Assembly (NCBI RefSeq): GCF_050947875.1
Contig: NC_134577.1
Span: 70,002,639-70,066,638 of the forward strand
Length of the DNA: 64,000 bases
Source: Dermacentor variabilis
Taxonomy: Eukaryota; Arthropoda; Arachnida; Ixodida; Ixodidae
Direction of reading: 5' to 3'
Shown here in pieces: positions 11,090 through 24,189 of this stretch. The stretch's first letter is position 1. The number at the start of each line of letters is the position of its first letter. The position numbers and the translations under genes are program-made. The notes beneath the pieces were generated by a model, which was given only the letters and a program-made list of their open reading frames with translations, did not search any database and was not told the DNA's origin.

Positions 11090-12480
11090 CTGTAAGCTTC
11101 CCCATGCATATTCTAAGCATCTATATGCCTCTCTATGTGTATCTATTTCCATTTTTGATTTGAGGGGTACTTAAATTGTTTATTGTCATTTATGAGGCTA
11201 CCAGTTCTAAATTTACGCTATCATAACGATTAAGTGTGTTAACCGTGCTAATTACGCATTTTGTGAAGACACAAGGCATTACACTTTTCGCGTGACGGTA
11301 CCGGGGTACCCGCCAAAGAATGCTCGCGCATTAAAAACGCAATGTGGACCAGCTGTCGCTCATCACCCGCAGTGCCACGGGTTTACTTGGCATTAATTTC
11401 TTCAGGCCCAGCATTTATTATATCTACGTGTCTGATGCACACATCGAATTAAGCTAGAAAGGAAGCTTATCTACAAGCCGCTATTTGGATTCTCAGTAAA
11501 ACAGGCAATGGATCCTAACAATCACGAAAAGTGCGATCGAGAGGTCGTATCTTGGCACATAATTGTTCACAGCGGAAGGCAGAACCTATAGTGCTGCATT
11601 TTAGACTGAACAACAGTTGGTGACTTGCGAGGTGATGAGTACTAGCAGAATATTCGACACACTGAGGACAGACACTACGATTTTCATGCAACGTACAAAT
11701 TGTCAAGGTAAAGCGCTGATGAGCAGGCCGGAAGAATAGAAAAAAATTAAGGATTAGGGGATGCATTGAGACGAGCAGTAAGAAACGCGCCTTATCACGC
11801 AAACAGCACTGTTCTTTGTCGGAGCGTTGCTCTTTCGCCAATGTTGTGCAGCCGCTGCTTAGTACACTTTCCTTGTGGTATCCCGAAAACTGCGCAACCA
11901 TCTTCAGGCTTCTTGCTGCACTTATGTGCGCTACAGCACGGTATAGCGCTAGCACAATACCACAGGAAACAGCGTGCACCGTTCGCTCCAACGAGCCAAC
12001 CGACCTACTGAGAAAAACGGCGCCAACGAAAAAGTAAAATACAAGGAAAACGCAACATCCGCGCGTTTCCAATGGAAACGTCAAGGAGGCTAATTGTCGT
12101 GCAGAAAAAAACGGGGCAAAAAGCGTTTCCCGTGGGGGGGGGACGCGAAAGGGGAGAGGAGGAGGCGAGGAAACCGCCCGGCAGGGCAGAGTTCAAAGAG
12201 TAGCGGTACTTTTAAATTACCAGGAAGCTTTAACTACTGTTAGACTGGTGATCCCCCTGACGGTGCAAGCTAGTTGCGCCCATCTTTCTCATTATCGAAC
12301 CTCACGGGGTAAATCTAAAATAGAGCATTGCAAGAAGTACTAAGGCGCAACGTGCCCGTTATACTTCCTAAAAATAAGAACAAAAGAATTTCAAGACGAA
12401 GTTATTAAAAGGACACTCAAGAGCAACCTTGAATATTTAATCTTGTATGTATTCCTCAAATCCGTAATAAGCCGCTTTTG
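11090..12480. other. No recognised gene; a 189-codon minus frame of doubtful meaning
   Basis: The minus frame 11515-12084 is one of the longest in the window but shows no domain. A plus frame (11766-12011) overlaps it, and a frame of this length is about what chance would give once in 64 kb at this base composition. It begins with a hydrophobic stretch (VFLVFYFFVGAVFL), so a membrane or secreted protein cannot be excluded. Confidence 0.4.
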
Positions 12481-12760
12481 GGACACCGGGTTTATTATTA
12501 AGAGAAAAAAAATCGCTGTTTAGCCCGGAAGGCGAAGCATCGATTGCAATAAAAAATTAGTATACAGCTTTAGGAAGTAGGCATAATAGGTTTAAAGGGT
12601 GGACGCGTCCGCGCCATTAGCAGCAGCCGCCGTCATCGGCTCAGCCTCACACGCTCTCACTCGCACATACAGTACAGGGCGCACGGCGACGGTGTTATCG
12701 GCCTTAGACTTTATCCGGAACATCACGGCGACGGCAGAATTTCGCGCCTGCAGTGTCAAT
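12480..12760 (-). repeat. Interspersed GC-rich repeat, inverted copy
   Basis: This is the reverse-complement match to the family at 3795 and 9295: 'ggaacatcacggcgacggca' near 12717 is the inverse of 'ccgtcgccatgatgttccg'. It is preceded by 'aaggcgaagcatcgattgc' near 12530. The small frames on both strands reflect shared repeat sequence. Confidence 0.65.
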
Positions 12761-13334
12761 ATAACTGCTGTAGCAGATAATATGAAGACCAAAGTTCTAT
12801 TTTATGTTTTGTGACTCTACGCCAGCACCAGAAAATCAGTGACGTCACGGATGTTAAAGGCCTTTTTTTTTTAGTCGTTCTCGCACAGTGAAAGCTTCTT
12901 AAGCTTGTTGTATTCCGGGGCTAGTTTCTTCTGAAGTCAATGCGTTATATCATAGCCGATAAGAAATTAAGTAGCCTCAAGCAGACGCTAGCCAAATTCA
13001 TGACGTCACAGCTAACTGGGGCGGGAACTTCAACACTGCGACACCACATGCCCGTTGTTGCAGCTTTTTTTCTAGCTTAGCATCCCTCCCTTCACGGTAA
13101 CAGTTGTTTTCTTTAAAATTCTAGAAAGGTAGTTTTTTAATGCAGCTCAAGGTATTTTTCTCTTTCAGCGTCCATTTAAGGCCCGTTGAGATCTACGCCA
13201 ACAATCTCTTGTTTTCTCGCTGAAGATCCACGAATAATTCCACGATACACTGTCAAACCAATCCGCGCCCATAAACTGCAATATTAGTAATCAAAGTCAA
13301 TCAGTTTAAAGCCTTTCTAGCTCTCATTGCCGAT

Positions 13335-13826
13335 ATCAGGACCAAGTCTGTATTATCTCGCTTCTATATCATAGCGAATTGTGTTAGCTGTTGGCTTTGT
13401 TAGTAACCCTTACACACCTGCTTCCATTTTTCTGATGTATTAAATATGTTTTTCTCTTAGTCTCTATATTATTTTCGGTCTTGTTATTGTGCATTTATGT
13501 GATTAATTTATTCTGATTGTCTAAGAATGTTACGATTTTGATGCAACCACTATGTATGCCTTGTAACGAACCACCGGCCTAGTCAAGCTGTTTTTCCAAC
13601 AGATTTTAGGCTTTGGTATCCACCAGAACACTTGTCATTCTGAAAGAAGAAGAAGAAACTTTATTAAAGAATAGTCCGGCAGTTCTTGCTGTGGTGGCCT
13701 CAGGTGACGGCTCGAAGTCCTTGGACTCGAGCGGCATCTTCGGCTTGCCGGATGGCCCAGAGCTGGTCCGCCAGCTCTGAACTTCTGATAGCCGCCTTCC
13801 GGAATAAAAATAAATTGAAATTGAAT
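13335..13826 (+). mobile_element. 3' end of a CR1/L2-like LINE, interrupted
   Basis: This segment is absent from the paralogous block at 55.4 kb, where the flanks are contiguous, so it is an insertion. It ends in a short AT-rich tandem tail near 13803-13826 ('aaataaattgaaattgaat'), the tail type of CR1/L2 elements. Within it lies a minus-strand LINE fragment (13640-13795). No coding part is retained. Confidence 0.5.
13640..13795 (-). pseudogene. Terminal fragment of a non-LTR retrotransposon ORF2
   Basis: On the minus strand the sequence encodes 'LWAIRQAEDAARVQGLRAV' then a stop and a short A-rich tail. This is the alpha-helical C-terminus seen at the end of ORF2 in I/Jockey-group elements, also present at 57300 and 24600. 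It is only about 150 bp and severely 5'-truncated. Confidence 0.55.
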
Positions 13827-14836
13827 CACTGAGAACGGATTTAGCCGTCGATAAGTATGAGAGAGCTTTATCAATAGCGTCGTCAAACGGATTTCTGTAC
13901 CTAGATAACCAAGCTCATTTGTCCATCCGTTGTTCTCTCTCGTACTTTTTTTCCGTTCTCTTGCACAACTTACCGATAGTATTCATTACATTCTTAACAG
14001 GCATGTTAGGTTGGGTTCAACATTCATAACGTAACCGGTCTTTACAAGCGTTCTCAGTGGTTTGTAAATTTGTAGTAATCTGCACTGAGTGGACATGGCG
14101 TCATTGGCGCTTTCCGGCACCTGCAATCGCTTTGAGCGCTTACGATATGCAAGCAGAAGGCATTCAAGATAAGTATTCCATACGCTCAGAAATCAGTCAC
14201 AAATGGTTGTGCAGTGAACGTCATCTCTAATTATTTGCGTCGCGATAAGCTATGATGCCGTCAGATCAGCGCCAGCGACCGCTAAAGCGATGGCTTGGAC
14301 GGCAGGTGCTGTCATGAGATATGATGATAACGTCAGCGCATTATGGTGAAATGAAAACTCGCCGAGCATGCAGGTTAGTTTATTTCACTAAATGCTCAAC
14401 GTCCTTTGTTCATTTCTTGCCACCACTTAACTGAACTGGCAAAAGAAGATATCGCGTACAGCCACATGTACAGTGTCACTGAAAGGGTTAATAAAATCAT
14501 CAAGCGTTACGGTAATAAAATAATGGGAAGAAAGATATCAAACATTTCACATTCAGTCGTTCGAACACGCCTCTGGGAAATCGGAGCAGAGAGCAGTGCA
14601 TTTTTTTTTTCAAAGCAAAACGAACGGATTTTCAGACCTAACATGATGCCGTTTGTGTATCGTTACTTTAGTTCGAGAAGGTGCCTTTTGTGTTAATTTC
14701 GCTTTATTCTGGATAAGTTGCCGTCAAAATAAGAGATTGGGTGCATTAGAGGTTCGTCGAAGCTGTCGATCTTGGCGAAAAAGTTTGGTCTTCCATACTA
14801 TTATGTCGGTATGTTGAGCGTGTCCTATAAGCGCAT

Positions 14837-14838
<2 letters not shown>

Positions 14839-14874
<36 letters not shown>
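14839..14874. repeat. (AT)n microsatellite
   Basis: An uninterrupted run of alternating T and A lies inside block A. The paralogue at 57.4 kb lacks it. Confidence 0.95.
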
Positions 14875-14876
<2 letters not shown>

Positions 14877-15142
14877 GAAACGTGTGTGTCTAAACCCAGC
14901 TCCGAATGTGGTCATCAACCACTTCGGCCATTTACAGCGCAAATGTATGGACGCCGAAATCTCTCCAAACGTGGTCGCACCTTCACTGAGCGCAATCGGC
15001 TCTCTTTCAAATTACTGAGGACGCGCTGAATAAAGTGCCGTTTCTGCTTTCTGGGTCACTTATTATTCGGCAGAGATCTAACGCTGTCACCCTAATGCGA
15101 AATCGATTCATTAGCGCTGCCGATAATTTAAGCACTGTCTTA

Positions 15143-15275
15143 TTTGAATCAACCGTAGAATGGCAAGTTGGGCAAGTTGGTGGATGTTTATCTTGTAAAA
15201 GGGGAGTATTGCCCCATGAACACACGGATAGCACAGACAACAGAAGTAGAAGTTGACAGAACGTGCCAGGAGTGG
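15143..15275. mobile_element. Short insertion in block A, possibly the 5' end of a Penelope-like element
   Basis: The paralogue (57967) reads straight from 'gtcttattt' into 'taatctgttggcgg', whereas here about 130 bp intervene. The extra piece contains 'ggcaagttgggcaagttggt' and a run of short AC/AG-rich words. This resembles the terminal sequence of tick Penelope-like elements, but the match is from memory and short. Confidence 0.4.
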
Positions 15276-16155
15276 ACAGGATGATATTAATCTGTTGGCG
15301 GCAAGCGAATACTGTGATTCGACGCCTGTGCGTTCTCCTATGACGGCATACCCGATTGGTGGTATTTCCGTATTTACGTTTTTTCGCATGAGTATTTGTT
15401 GCCACCTAAGTACCGCGTAATCTGTCATGACAGTGGTTATATGCGAGAGATCTGTGGATATCACCGTTTACATTGCCATTAAAAATGTATTTCTGTTCTT
15501 TTCACTGCGTCGTGCAGCCAGCATGTCTGGAAAATTAGCTACAATAGTAGAGAAGCTTGGGCTATTTGGTGGAAGTTCATATTTCACAAGCAGCAGCGCT
15601 AAAAAGAACAAGACGACGGAAAGAGGGTCCAAACGCCATGGCCTCTCAGATTTGCACGCGCCGGCTTTGGCGTGCCGGTGCTCGCAAATCTTAGAGTCCA
15701 TTACGATGCATGCCTCCTTTCTTCCTCATCGTCTTGTTAGCATTGCGGCTCTTCAAATATGGACTTAGGTACCTTATTGTTGTATTAGTTTATCGGTCGC
15801 CAAATCAGTAATTCTGATAAAAAAAGGTTAAAGAAATCAGAGTTCGTGGCTCGAAATGAATCGGTGTTCTGCGTTCGAAGAAAACTGCAGTTGCTCAACA
15901 GTGTTTGAAAAAGTCAGGACGAAACTTTCACCGAAATATCCCTTAAGCGACAGCGTTAAGGAGCCCGTGTCTCAGAAAACCCGGCGTTGGCGTTGGCCGT
16001 CGCTTTGGCAAAAAGAATTGCTAGCGAAAATTCCCAGCCATTCATACCCAGCCACTTCTCTACCACCAAAGTTGTTCATATCTTGTCTTTCATTCTTTAC
16101 AAAGCTATTCCTAGGAATTTTGAGAACGGCAGCCAACAAACGAAACTAATGAAAC

Positions 16156-16172
16156 AACCCCCCCCCCCCCCC
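16156..16172. repeat. Poly-C run
   Basis: A near-pure C homopolymer lies inside a ~70-bp block (16080-16150) that resembles 62815-62890. Confidence 0.9.
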
Positions 16173-17260
16173 ACCCATTACTCCTCTCCTCTAAATAAAA
16201 TTCGCATAACCAGGCACGTTGCCGTAGCAAACGGCATGTAAGTGCGAAAAGAAAATAACAGTGCCGGAGCGGATCCCCAATCGTATCCTAGCCGACTGAT
16301 ACTCGTCACATTTCATATTCCATTTATATCGTGGCCTAATATCTCTTCTATGCAGCAGACTACTCTGTTAATATTTGATCAATGACAGACCACTACTTTT
16401 CTTTTGCTAAAAGGTACTGTCTGCAGAAGACGTGAACTTGAGTTTCCCATTATTGTTACTCAGGGGTACTCTGCCGTTGCTCTGCCGAAGGATACTTCTT
16501 TAGGTGTACCTAGGCCCCACTCAGCTTCATATGTGCAGTATGTTATCTCGTCAAATCAATAAAGCTTGCGCATGCCAATTCCCTATTTGCGGCTATTAAG
16601 CCATTCGGACACACCCGGAAGGCACTCGGCTGCACTCTAGAATCCGTCGCATGGCGTCGTCGGAGCCGGTAGCGCTATTTCTTTTACCCTCTGTAAACGG
16701 TCCGTATGTTGCTCGCATAACGACTAACGCCAACGAGAGTACAAACGCACCATACATCATCGCAGAAAAAAAAAACTTAAAAAAATTGCAAGCGCACAGA
16801 CGGAATCACTTAGACAAACACCTGCTGGGGGAAACTGCCACGTTCTTCCTCTTGCAAGCGAGAGAGAAGGAGATTCTTGAATATGGGAAGGAAAGGTTGG
16901 GGTAAAGTGCAGCGCAGTAACTGTCTCTCAGCAGAGGACACCTCAACCGCGCTGCACAGGGGGTAGGAATTGTTGCTATTCGACGCAACGCACGGGGCAA
17001 GGGTTACACGGCGCTTGTTTTCACAAGCCAAGAAATGCTGATTTATTTGTGTGTGTGTCTGCTTCTATCGACCTATGCGTGCATCTGCGGCCACATGGGC
17101 AGAGCATCAGCGCGCTGCCCTGCTGGGCCAGGTTCGAAACGAATCGCATGTATTGTAAGGTTGAATGGAGCCGGCCGGACGGTGTGCTAAGAAAGTGGTG
17201 CTGGGCGATCCTTACAATGCTTCGCCTTAAAGGTGTCTAATGTGAATACCACACGGACTG

Positions 17261-19500
17261 AAAACCACGATTGTCCGCAGGCATCTCCTGAAGACTTATC
17301 TTGTTTTTGACAAGATTCACTGAGGGAGTACTTGTGGAATTGTCAGCACCCAATTTGAGTTAAGTTATATGCCGTGTCGAGGGGCCACAACCCCCCATCA
17401 CAATGGAATGATATCAATTGCCAATAATCTATATTACGAATAAAAGAAAAAGGGAAGTGTTTGCGTATGTCTCTACTTTTTCTTGTTCGGAAGCATTAAA
17501 AAACATTCCACAACGACTGTAGCGGGCACGGTGTGTGGCCGTGATTTGTAAAACGGGTAGTAGCGCAAGCACCTTCGCAGGTTTTAACACTGTCTAGGAA
17601 AATTGCAAGGTCAGTAATATGCAGCACGATTTTCTTGTTTTTGTTTTTCTGCTCACCTCTGTCATGAAATTATGGAGAATGCTAAAAAAAGCTTCCGATT
17701 TTGCAAACTTGTTTTCACCGAGCGCGACAACCTAACAGCGATAATGAAAAAAAAAGAACGAACGCGCACAAGGCATTGTGTTGGACTAGTTCGCAGAAAT
17801 TGCTGTTGAATATTAAATACCTGTTTTCCAGAAACACAGAAGTCATAGGTAGACACGAAAAATCCGAAACAGATAAAGAAGTAAAATAGACTTTCCGATA
17901 AGTAATTATCTAAGCACTGGTCAGGATGTAAAATTAGGCCGACGCATATATTACCATGATATTTGGAAAAGGCGGGGTTGTTATTTTGAGCGGAGAAAGC
18001 GAGAAATTGCCAGTAAGAAGCAGGCCACTAATGCGAATTAGAGAAATAGCTTAGATTTTCAAGATGGTGCACGTGAGCAAACGTAAGGCTTTCGCGCACA
18101 AGGCCTATAGGGCAGCGTGAATCAACAGTTGAGTCGCTGAAAAAAATGGAGGCAGAGAGTCGGAACTGAAACAAAGTGAAACTGCAATACCGCAGGGGAC
18201 AGCCATGCTCAACTAAGACACCAGTGACCTAATAAATTCAGCGCCGAATGCGAGACTTGACACTTGCGGATTATATGTATTACTAAGCCGCTAAAGTTGA
18301 TTTAAGCTGTAAATATAATAACATGCCAACTTACCCGTGAGAGAACGGCCACAACAACGAGAACGTGTTTTTTTACTGTTGCCTTTACTCCAGGCATTCT
18401 TGTGAGAATGGGTTCCTCATAAACGCGATATATAGGTCAACGGTGTTACTGAAATGTTGTTATTGTTATAGACACACTATTTTCTTCGAGTAAATGTTCT
18501 GGGAATTCGTCTTTATGTTTACCAAGAGCATCTTGAAAACTCATGCAGTAGTGAACAGAAAAGTCAAAATATCGAGAAGAACTTTGATGATCCCCAAAGG
18601 TAAAACAACAAAACAAGTGCAGCCAAATTGGGTCGTTCAAATGACTTGAGATAAAGTTTTATGTCTGGCTGCATTGTATAATTTATTAACTATTGATCAT
18701 TAGGAATTTTTATGATACGTGGCATTGTTTTTTCAGACATTTCTCCGAAGCGGGAATGCTGTTATATACTTTCATTTTGACTTGTAAAGGTACTGCTTTA
18801 AGCCGTAACTGCCTGCATACAGATAACGCCTACCACTGTATTTAAAAATGATGAGTGGATTCGAAACTTTTCCGCGACTACACCAAATGTGGCAAATTTC
18901 GTTCCCATGGACCAATGACCACAGTGCACTTCATTAGCGTTCTCAGCGGTTGTGTCAAGAAATGACATGAGAAGCAAATGTTCACTCATTGTACTGAAGC
19001 AGCTATCGAATGCGTCTATATACGTCATTTTCTTTCAGAAATAGCCATGAAATGTAAGACTGGCACGCAGGATTGCCCCGGCGCCGTACTCCGCGTATGT
19101 GTCGAGGGGGCGTTTCAACTGGACGAATGTTCCAGAATAAATGGTTAGTCAATTACACTTTCTGTCTTAACCTCTCTACGTAAACAAGATCTAAGACGAC
19201 CTTCCAGGAAGGATTCGAAGCGTAAGCTATCGATTGACATAATAAAGCACACCAGAGACCCTCAACTGCGCCTCTCAACACACAGAGTTCAACACAAGCA
19301 AGATGGTGGACTTCGTGCTAGAAGCGTAATAATGATGCCTGAACGCAGGCTGGTGGCATAGTTCCTGCGATTCTTAGCCCCTCTCTCTGTCTCCTGCTCT
19401 CACTCACAATCAAGTTTTCAATCGTGGCCTGAGCTTTACTGAGCTACAGTCGGGACTAGTTACACGTCCAGGAAAGACTGGCTACAGAATCGCGTATTTG
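17261..19500. other. No recognised gene
   Basis: About 2.2 kb of AT-rich sequence with only short frames. The minus frame 18798-19028 has a possible splice acceptor and a hydrophobic end but no convincing family match. Confidence 0.45.
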
Positions 19501-19980
19501 TTTTCTTAAATGCGAAGCGTTTCTTGGCGAACATTTGCCACTTTGACATATCTATCTATCTAGCCGCCTACGTCTTGGTGCTGTCACGGTCGTTGCGTTA
19601 ACTTGGTGTGTAGCAAAATGTGCATAATATGGTAAGCATATATGACGAACGTAAGTGACCGGTCACGACATGAATATCAAGACATGTGTGTCATGTAGGT
19701 CATGAGACAGCCGCCTACATATTGGTCCTCTCATGGCCATTTCATTACCTTAGTTTGTACAAAATTTGGCATAGTACTACAATAGTGTATGCCGAACAAA
19801 ATGATAGGTTACGACATGAATGTCATGACATGCGCGTCATGTAGGTCGCGAAACAGCTTCTGCGTCTTGGTGCTCTCAAAGGTGGTTTCCTTAACACGGC
19901 AGGCTCCCCGCACACTGCTTCGCATATCATCGATTCCCACAGGGTGTGGGATCTGCCGGATTTTTATTTTGTAATGAATA
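19500..19980. repeat. Tick-type interspersed repeat with two ~145-bp units
   Basis: Two successive units share 'ccgcctac', 'ttggtgctgtcacggtc' or 'ttggtcctctcatggcc', 'cacgacatgaat' and 'gtcatgtaggtc'. Units start near 19562 and 19710. A short TCTA run precedes the first. This arrangement is familiar from tick intergenic DNA. There is no coding content. Confidence 0.65.
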
Positions 19981-20019
19981 AATCAAAAGGCGCAAGGTCA
20001 GCAAAATAGTCGATTCATT

Positions 20020-21460
20020 GCCCTCAGTGCAGCCGCTGAGTCAGCTCGATCGCGAGTACTTGGCGCGAGTGTGAGCCCTTGGGCTTCCAGCTGTTCTTGC
20101 TCGACATCCCATGACTTCGTCTACGCTTGACGCTACCTGATTAAAAGTGTAATACACACCTTTACAGTTGGTGGTTATGCTGGGTCTTCAAGAACATCTA
20201 CACACTGAAACTCTGGTCTCGGAGTCAGTAACCAGACTACTGACTCTATCCAGCAGACATTACTGACACCGCCCGTGGCCTTCTCTGGCGGTCTTGGCCA
20301 CAGGTGGCCAACGGTGTTCAGCGGTAGCGATAAGCACGACGTCAACCACTGGCTGTCTTCTTTGTAACGGGTGAGTTTACATGTGGTTCACCTTCCTTGC
20401 GTTCCTACTCGTTGTCTCCCACGTGTAGGCGACATTCAACCACGCCAGAGGAAAACTATAACCGTCGCATTTCAGGAGGCAGGAACTGCGTCGCCATCGA
20501 CCTGTTGAAGTCCTCCATTGTTGTCTTTGAACGTTGTTGACCCTAATGAAAACAGCGTTCCCGCAGTCACCCTAATTGCTGTAAGAGCAGAAGTGTCTGT
20601 ACTAAACGAACGCCTCTCTCGCTCTCTATGAAAAGTTACGACGCCACTATCGGTGCTTTCTCTCAACACTGCAAGGGCCAAGGTCGTTTAGCCCTCGGTA
20701 GCATGCGCAACAAGAGCTGGTATTCAGGGCGTTCTCTACGTTGTGGAAATTGGGGTTCTCCAATCCTGCTGTCACGTCGTTATGTTCGACTGGGAATTTC
20801 TCATGCGAAATAACGCCACCAAAAACTGTGCTCGTGCTGGAGTAAAACTATTGCCACTGGGTTATGTAACATTTGCCGGCGCCACCTTTCTCCCCACTAT
20901 TCGCATCCTTTGGGAAAACATGGCAATAGCGCTGCACTCATCTGCCATTGTTCTCGTTTTCTGTGGAGCTGTCTCCGAAGCAGCTGTGTCTCCATTATTC
21001 CTTCGTAATTCTTCATAACCCGCAAAGGTATCCCCCTCCCTTTAGCCACGCTTGACATTTCAGCTAGCTTCTGGGGTAGCATTCTGTAGGAGTCCTCCTA
21101 GTGAACATGTACATTTCTTCTGCTGTTGACGTTCTGCTTGGCTGCGGCGCCTAGCTGCTGCGCACGTGCAGTGCAGCACAGCCAATAGAACTTCAACAGC
21201 AGACGAAATAGACATGCACACTAGGTGGACTCTTACAGAATACCTGTCCAGTTCCACAGTTGTCTGTAATCCACTTCCTACAACATTGAAAGTTCTCTGC
21301 GGCGAAGCACTATGCCGCGATCAGCCCCTTGGTAATATGGTCAGTGCCGATGTACCACGAATGCTTTGTGTGCTTCATCCCACTAGGAGGTCGGTCATTT
21401 AGGCATACTTCGCGCTTCTGCCGTGCCATCAACTGGTAACCTTACTTACGAGCGACGTTG
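20020..21460 (+). pseudogene. Ty3/gypsy-type relic: leader and protease region
   Basis: At about 20540-20840 the three plus frames, read together, follow the retropepsin region of tick Ty3/gypsy polyproteins: a segment corresponding to the active-site loop (here 'TLIAVRAEVSVLN', with the Asp-Thr-Gly triad gone) and, further on, 'IQGVLYVVEIGVLQSC' and 'EFLMRNNATKNCARA'. Stops and frameshifts interrupt it. The upstream part (20020-20330) has the look of an LTR end and leader, but I could not fix LTR edges. No reverse transcriptase follows. This is a dead fragment. Confidence 0.5.
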
Positions 21461-21829
21461 AGAGTTTGTTCACCTGTTTGCCCAGTATCGTTCGTCATTC
21501 GACGTCACTTAGTATACTCTGGGGATCATATTGATGGTAAGCCACTCCATCGATACTAGCAAACTGTACTGCTGCGGAAACGATTCAACGGATGCTGACG
21601 GCATGGTGATGGTGCGTGTGCTAGCCTTCTTTCTTTTGGAAGCCAAAGGCAGAGTCAGTCTGGCACGTCTAGGCTGCCTGGATACCACCGCTACTCGCCG
21701 TTGAGGGTTGTGATACGTTCGCCATTGTGGTACAGCTAAGAAAAAGCCGCCGTACAGACGCGCCGTTGCGGGTACTCGGAAGTGGCTGGGGTTGCCTCTA
21801 CTTGACCCTTGAAATAGTGCCACGCTAGG

Positions 21830-22950
21830 TGGAATCCGGTAACAGTTTAACAGCGTTTTGCTCCGTGAAATGGAATTCTAGGCTTATTGAAAAATGGAAA
21901 ATAGTTTTTTCTGTCATAACGTATCATACTTGGTAGAGTAATGATATCATCACATCCCATACTATTTGCCAAAGTGTTCAAGTTTCGCCCTAAAACCGGT
22001 GACACAAATATGCACGTCAATCAGTTTCTGGGGTCGCCATTGTGGTACACAGCGACGCGGCGCTGCTCAAAGGGGGTCACCAACCTGAACAGTGGCGCTG
22101 CTATCAAGGCACTCTAAACGCGCCTTTGTAGACCTTCTAGCCCGCCAGCCGCTGGCCATGCAGGTGCTGTCAATAGCTTACCGCGCGCAGTTCTTCCGTA
22201 GAAATAAAAAAAAAGATCGCCAACGGTGCGGGAGATATCCGTAGTCTTACACATTTGACCAATCTGCATTTCGCACTCTTATGAGAGGCTTTTATAATAA
22301 TATACAAAAAATGCTGGAACCTTCGAGAAGCGTTGACGTACAGTGGATAAAATGGGCAAGTGTGTTTCGGAACTAACTGGTTAATATCGCTTTCACGGAC
22401 GAGAGGACAGCGACAGAGGAAAGGGTGTTAAACAAAGGTGGGGAACAACATAATGCATAAGGGCGTGCAGGAGTTAGCTAGCCTCGCAGAATATCTAGAA
22501 TAAGAAATTTCGCGCAGGTGCCAGGGTCTGATTCTCGATCAGCGTAAGAAGCGAGGAGGGGCGGAGGCCTTGATTAAAAATCGGTACAAATTCGCGAAAT
22601 TTCTTGGAATATCTGCGGTGAGAGTTTTTTCACCGCTCTCTGTGCAGAACTGAATTTCAGTTAACAAAAAACAGAAATTCCTAATGGAAGCCTAGTAGCG
22701 CGAGCCTTAATTCGTGACTATATAGAATCGTTTCAAGCTCACTGCGACCTTTGAGACACAGCAATGAATGGACAGGAGCATCACCTCATTTGTCGGCCAA
22801 CCTGGTTTTTTTTAAATTAACGTTTGTTGGTGGCTAGTTAGTGCATGCTTCCTAAATGAAAACGGCGCAACACTCCAAGAAAGTGAGAGATGAAAGGAAA
22901 GGGTGTTGCTCGCAACTAACTTTATTCGTTCAAGACATTGCAATGTAGGA
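21830..22950. other. No recognised gene
   Basis: Spacer between the gypsy relic and the TIR element at 22953. I see no repeat or coding signature. Confidence 0.45.
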
Positions 22951-22952
22951 CA

Positions 22953-23928
22953 CTATAACGTAAAGCTATTCCAAACTTTTCTATTCCAATTCGGCAATCT
23001 GTCTTCCTGGATTGTTGAAGAAATTTCCGGGCCACCCCCACTTCACCTGTCTGTCACTCGACGTCCCGAAAACAGAGATATGTCCCATCTGATATGAAGT
23101 GTACAGGCTGATTATGGATGATTAAACCTAACAAAAGAAAAAAATATTTATTTCTGATTTGACGCTTTTCTGCATTGGCCCTCTGCTATTGGTCAGAGGT
23201 TTTCGGGCGGCGCTCACTACATGTGTCTGTCACGGGACGTCACAAAACCGCGAAAACTTACCGCGTCAAGGTGACATGTACGCGTTAAAGATGCATTAAT
23301 ATGTCGAACAAAACAAGTTTTTTTTCCTGAATAGCTGGATACTGCCCTCTTCCGAAAGGAATAGAAGATGTGTGCCGACGATCGCTCAGGCGCTGTCTAT
23401 TCGCACCTGTCGGAGACCATGTATTTATTTGCGTATAATAAAACTTCTTGCGTGACCTCATAACGGTATCGAACCCTTTCGGCATGTATACAAGATCGCT
23501 TTACCAACTGTTCCTCACTAAGGATCCGTTTTAGGGGCATTCTTGACATTCCGTTACACGCCACCGACATTTTCGACCAGCCACCACATGCTAAGCAAAG
23601 GGAAATGGACCAATCGCAGACGCCGGCACCACGCTCCTCATCCGGTTATCTATTTGCCCTGCGCTAGCTCGGCCCCTTCGAAGCCCTCTCCACTTCAGCG
23701 TGCTTCTCGCCTCTTATCAGCCAATAAGATAAGAAAAACCGCTCAATGTAGCCATTGCTAATCGTTTTTCAAGAAAACAAAATTGACCTCCTATAAACAA
23801 AGAGGGCGTTTGCTTGCGCTGTTCAGACAACGCTGCGGGACACAGCCCCAAGGCTTCCGCCGGTGGTTACGGAAATTTGACGTCAGAAGTTTGGAATACA
23901 AAGCGATTGGAATAGTTTTACCCTATAG
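22953..23928. mobile_element. ~976-bp TIR element (MITE-like), TA flanks
   Basis: Left end 'ctataacgtaaagctattcc' (22953) and the reverse complement of the right end (23909-23928, 'ctatagggtaaaactattcc') agree at 17 of 20 positions and continue as imperfect inverted repeats ('ttccaaactt' on both sides). Each end is flanked by TATA, so a TA target duplication is possible, as in Tc1/mariner-type elements. Internal direct similarity exists between 23050 and 23230 ('cctgtctgtcact', 'tgtctgtcacggg'). There is no transposase frame, so it would be non-autonomous. Confidence 0.6.
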
Positions 23929-24189
23929 GGCCTTATAGTCATGACATGCATGCACAGCAAGGCTCCACGCATCATGCCACCATAGATATGTCAATATCGA
24001 ACACGTGCTAGCTTAAAAAGCATCTAGAAATTGAATTTCAGTACTGCGCAACCCTACTGACGTATCGCTAATACAGATCTTTTTTTTTTTCTTGCGTAGT
24101 GTGCCTCCAACATTCCTCCTGCCAGCACATCCTTGCTCCTACTAAGAATGGTGATCCTTTTTAATTCTTTACTCCACTCACACGATTTG

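Larger units (their letters stand above)
13080..17260. repeat. Paralogous block A (diverged copy at 55200-60810)
   Basis: A long series of colinear matches links this block with 55200-60810 in the same orientation: 13132-13335 with 55235-55452; 13845-14500 with 55480-56475; 14940-15140 with 57780-57975; 15275-15790 with 57967-58480; 16290-16560 with 58860-59100; 16540-17260 with 60115-60760. Gaps between matches are explained by insertions in one copy or the other. I find no conserved frame across the two copies, so the duplicated DNA looks non-coding. Confidence 0.75.

Noticed and set aside
11515..12084. 189-codon minus-strand frame as a protein-coding gene
   Set aside because: One frame of this length is about what chance gives in 64 kb. 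It has no domain, and other-strand frames overlap it without any coding bias that I can see.
18796..19028. Minus frame as a terminal exon of a chemoreceptor
   Set aside because: A possible acceptor and a hydrophobic end exist, but spacing and residues do not fit the receptor C-terminus well enough.
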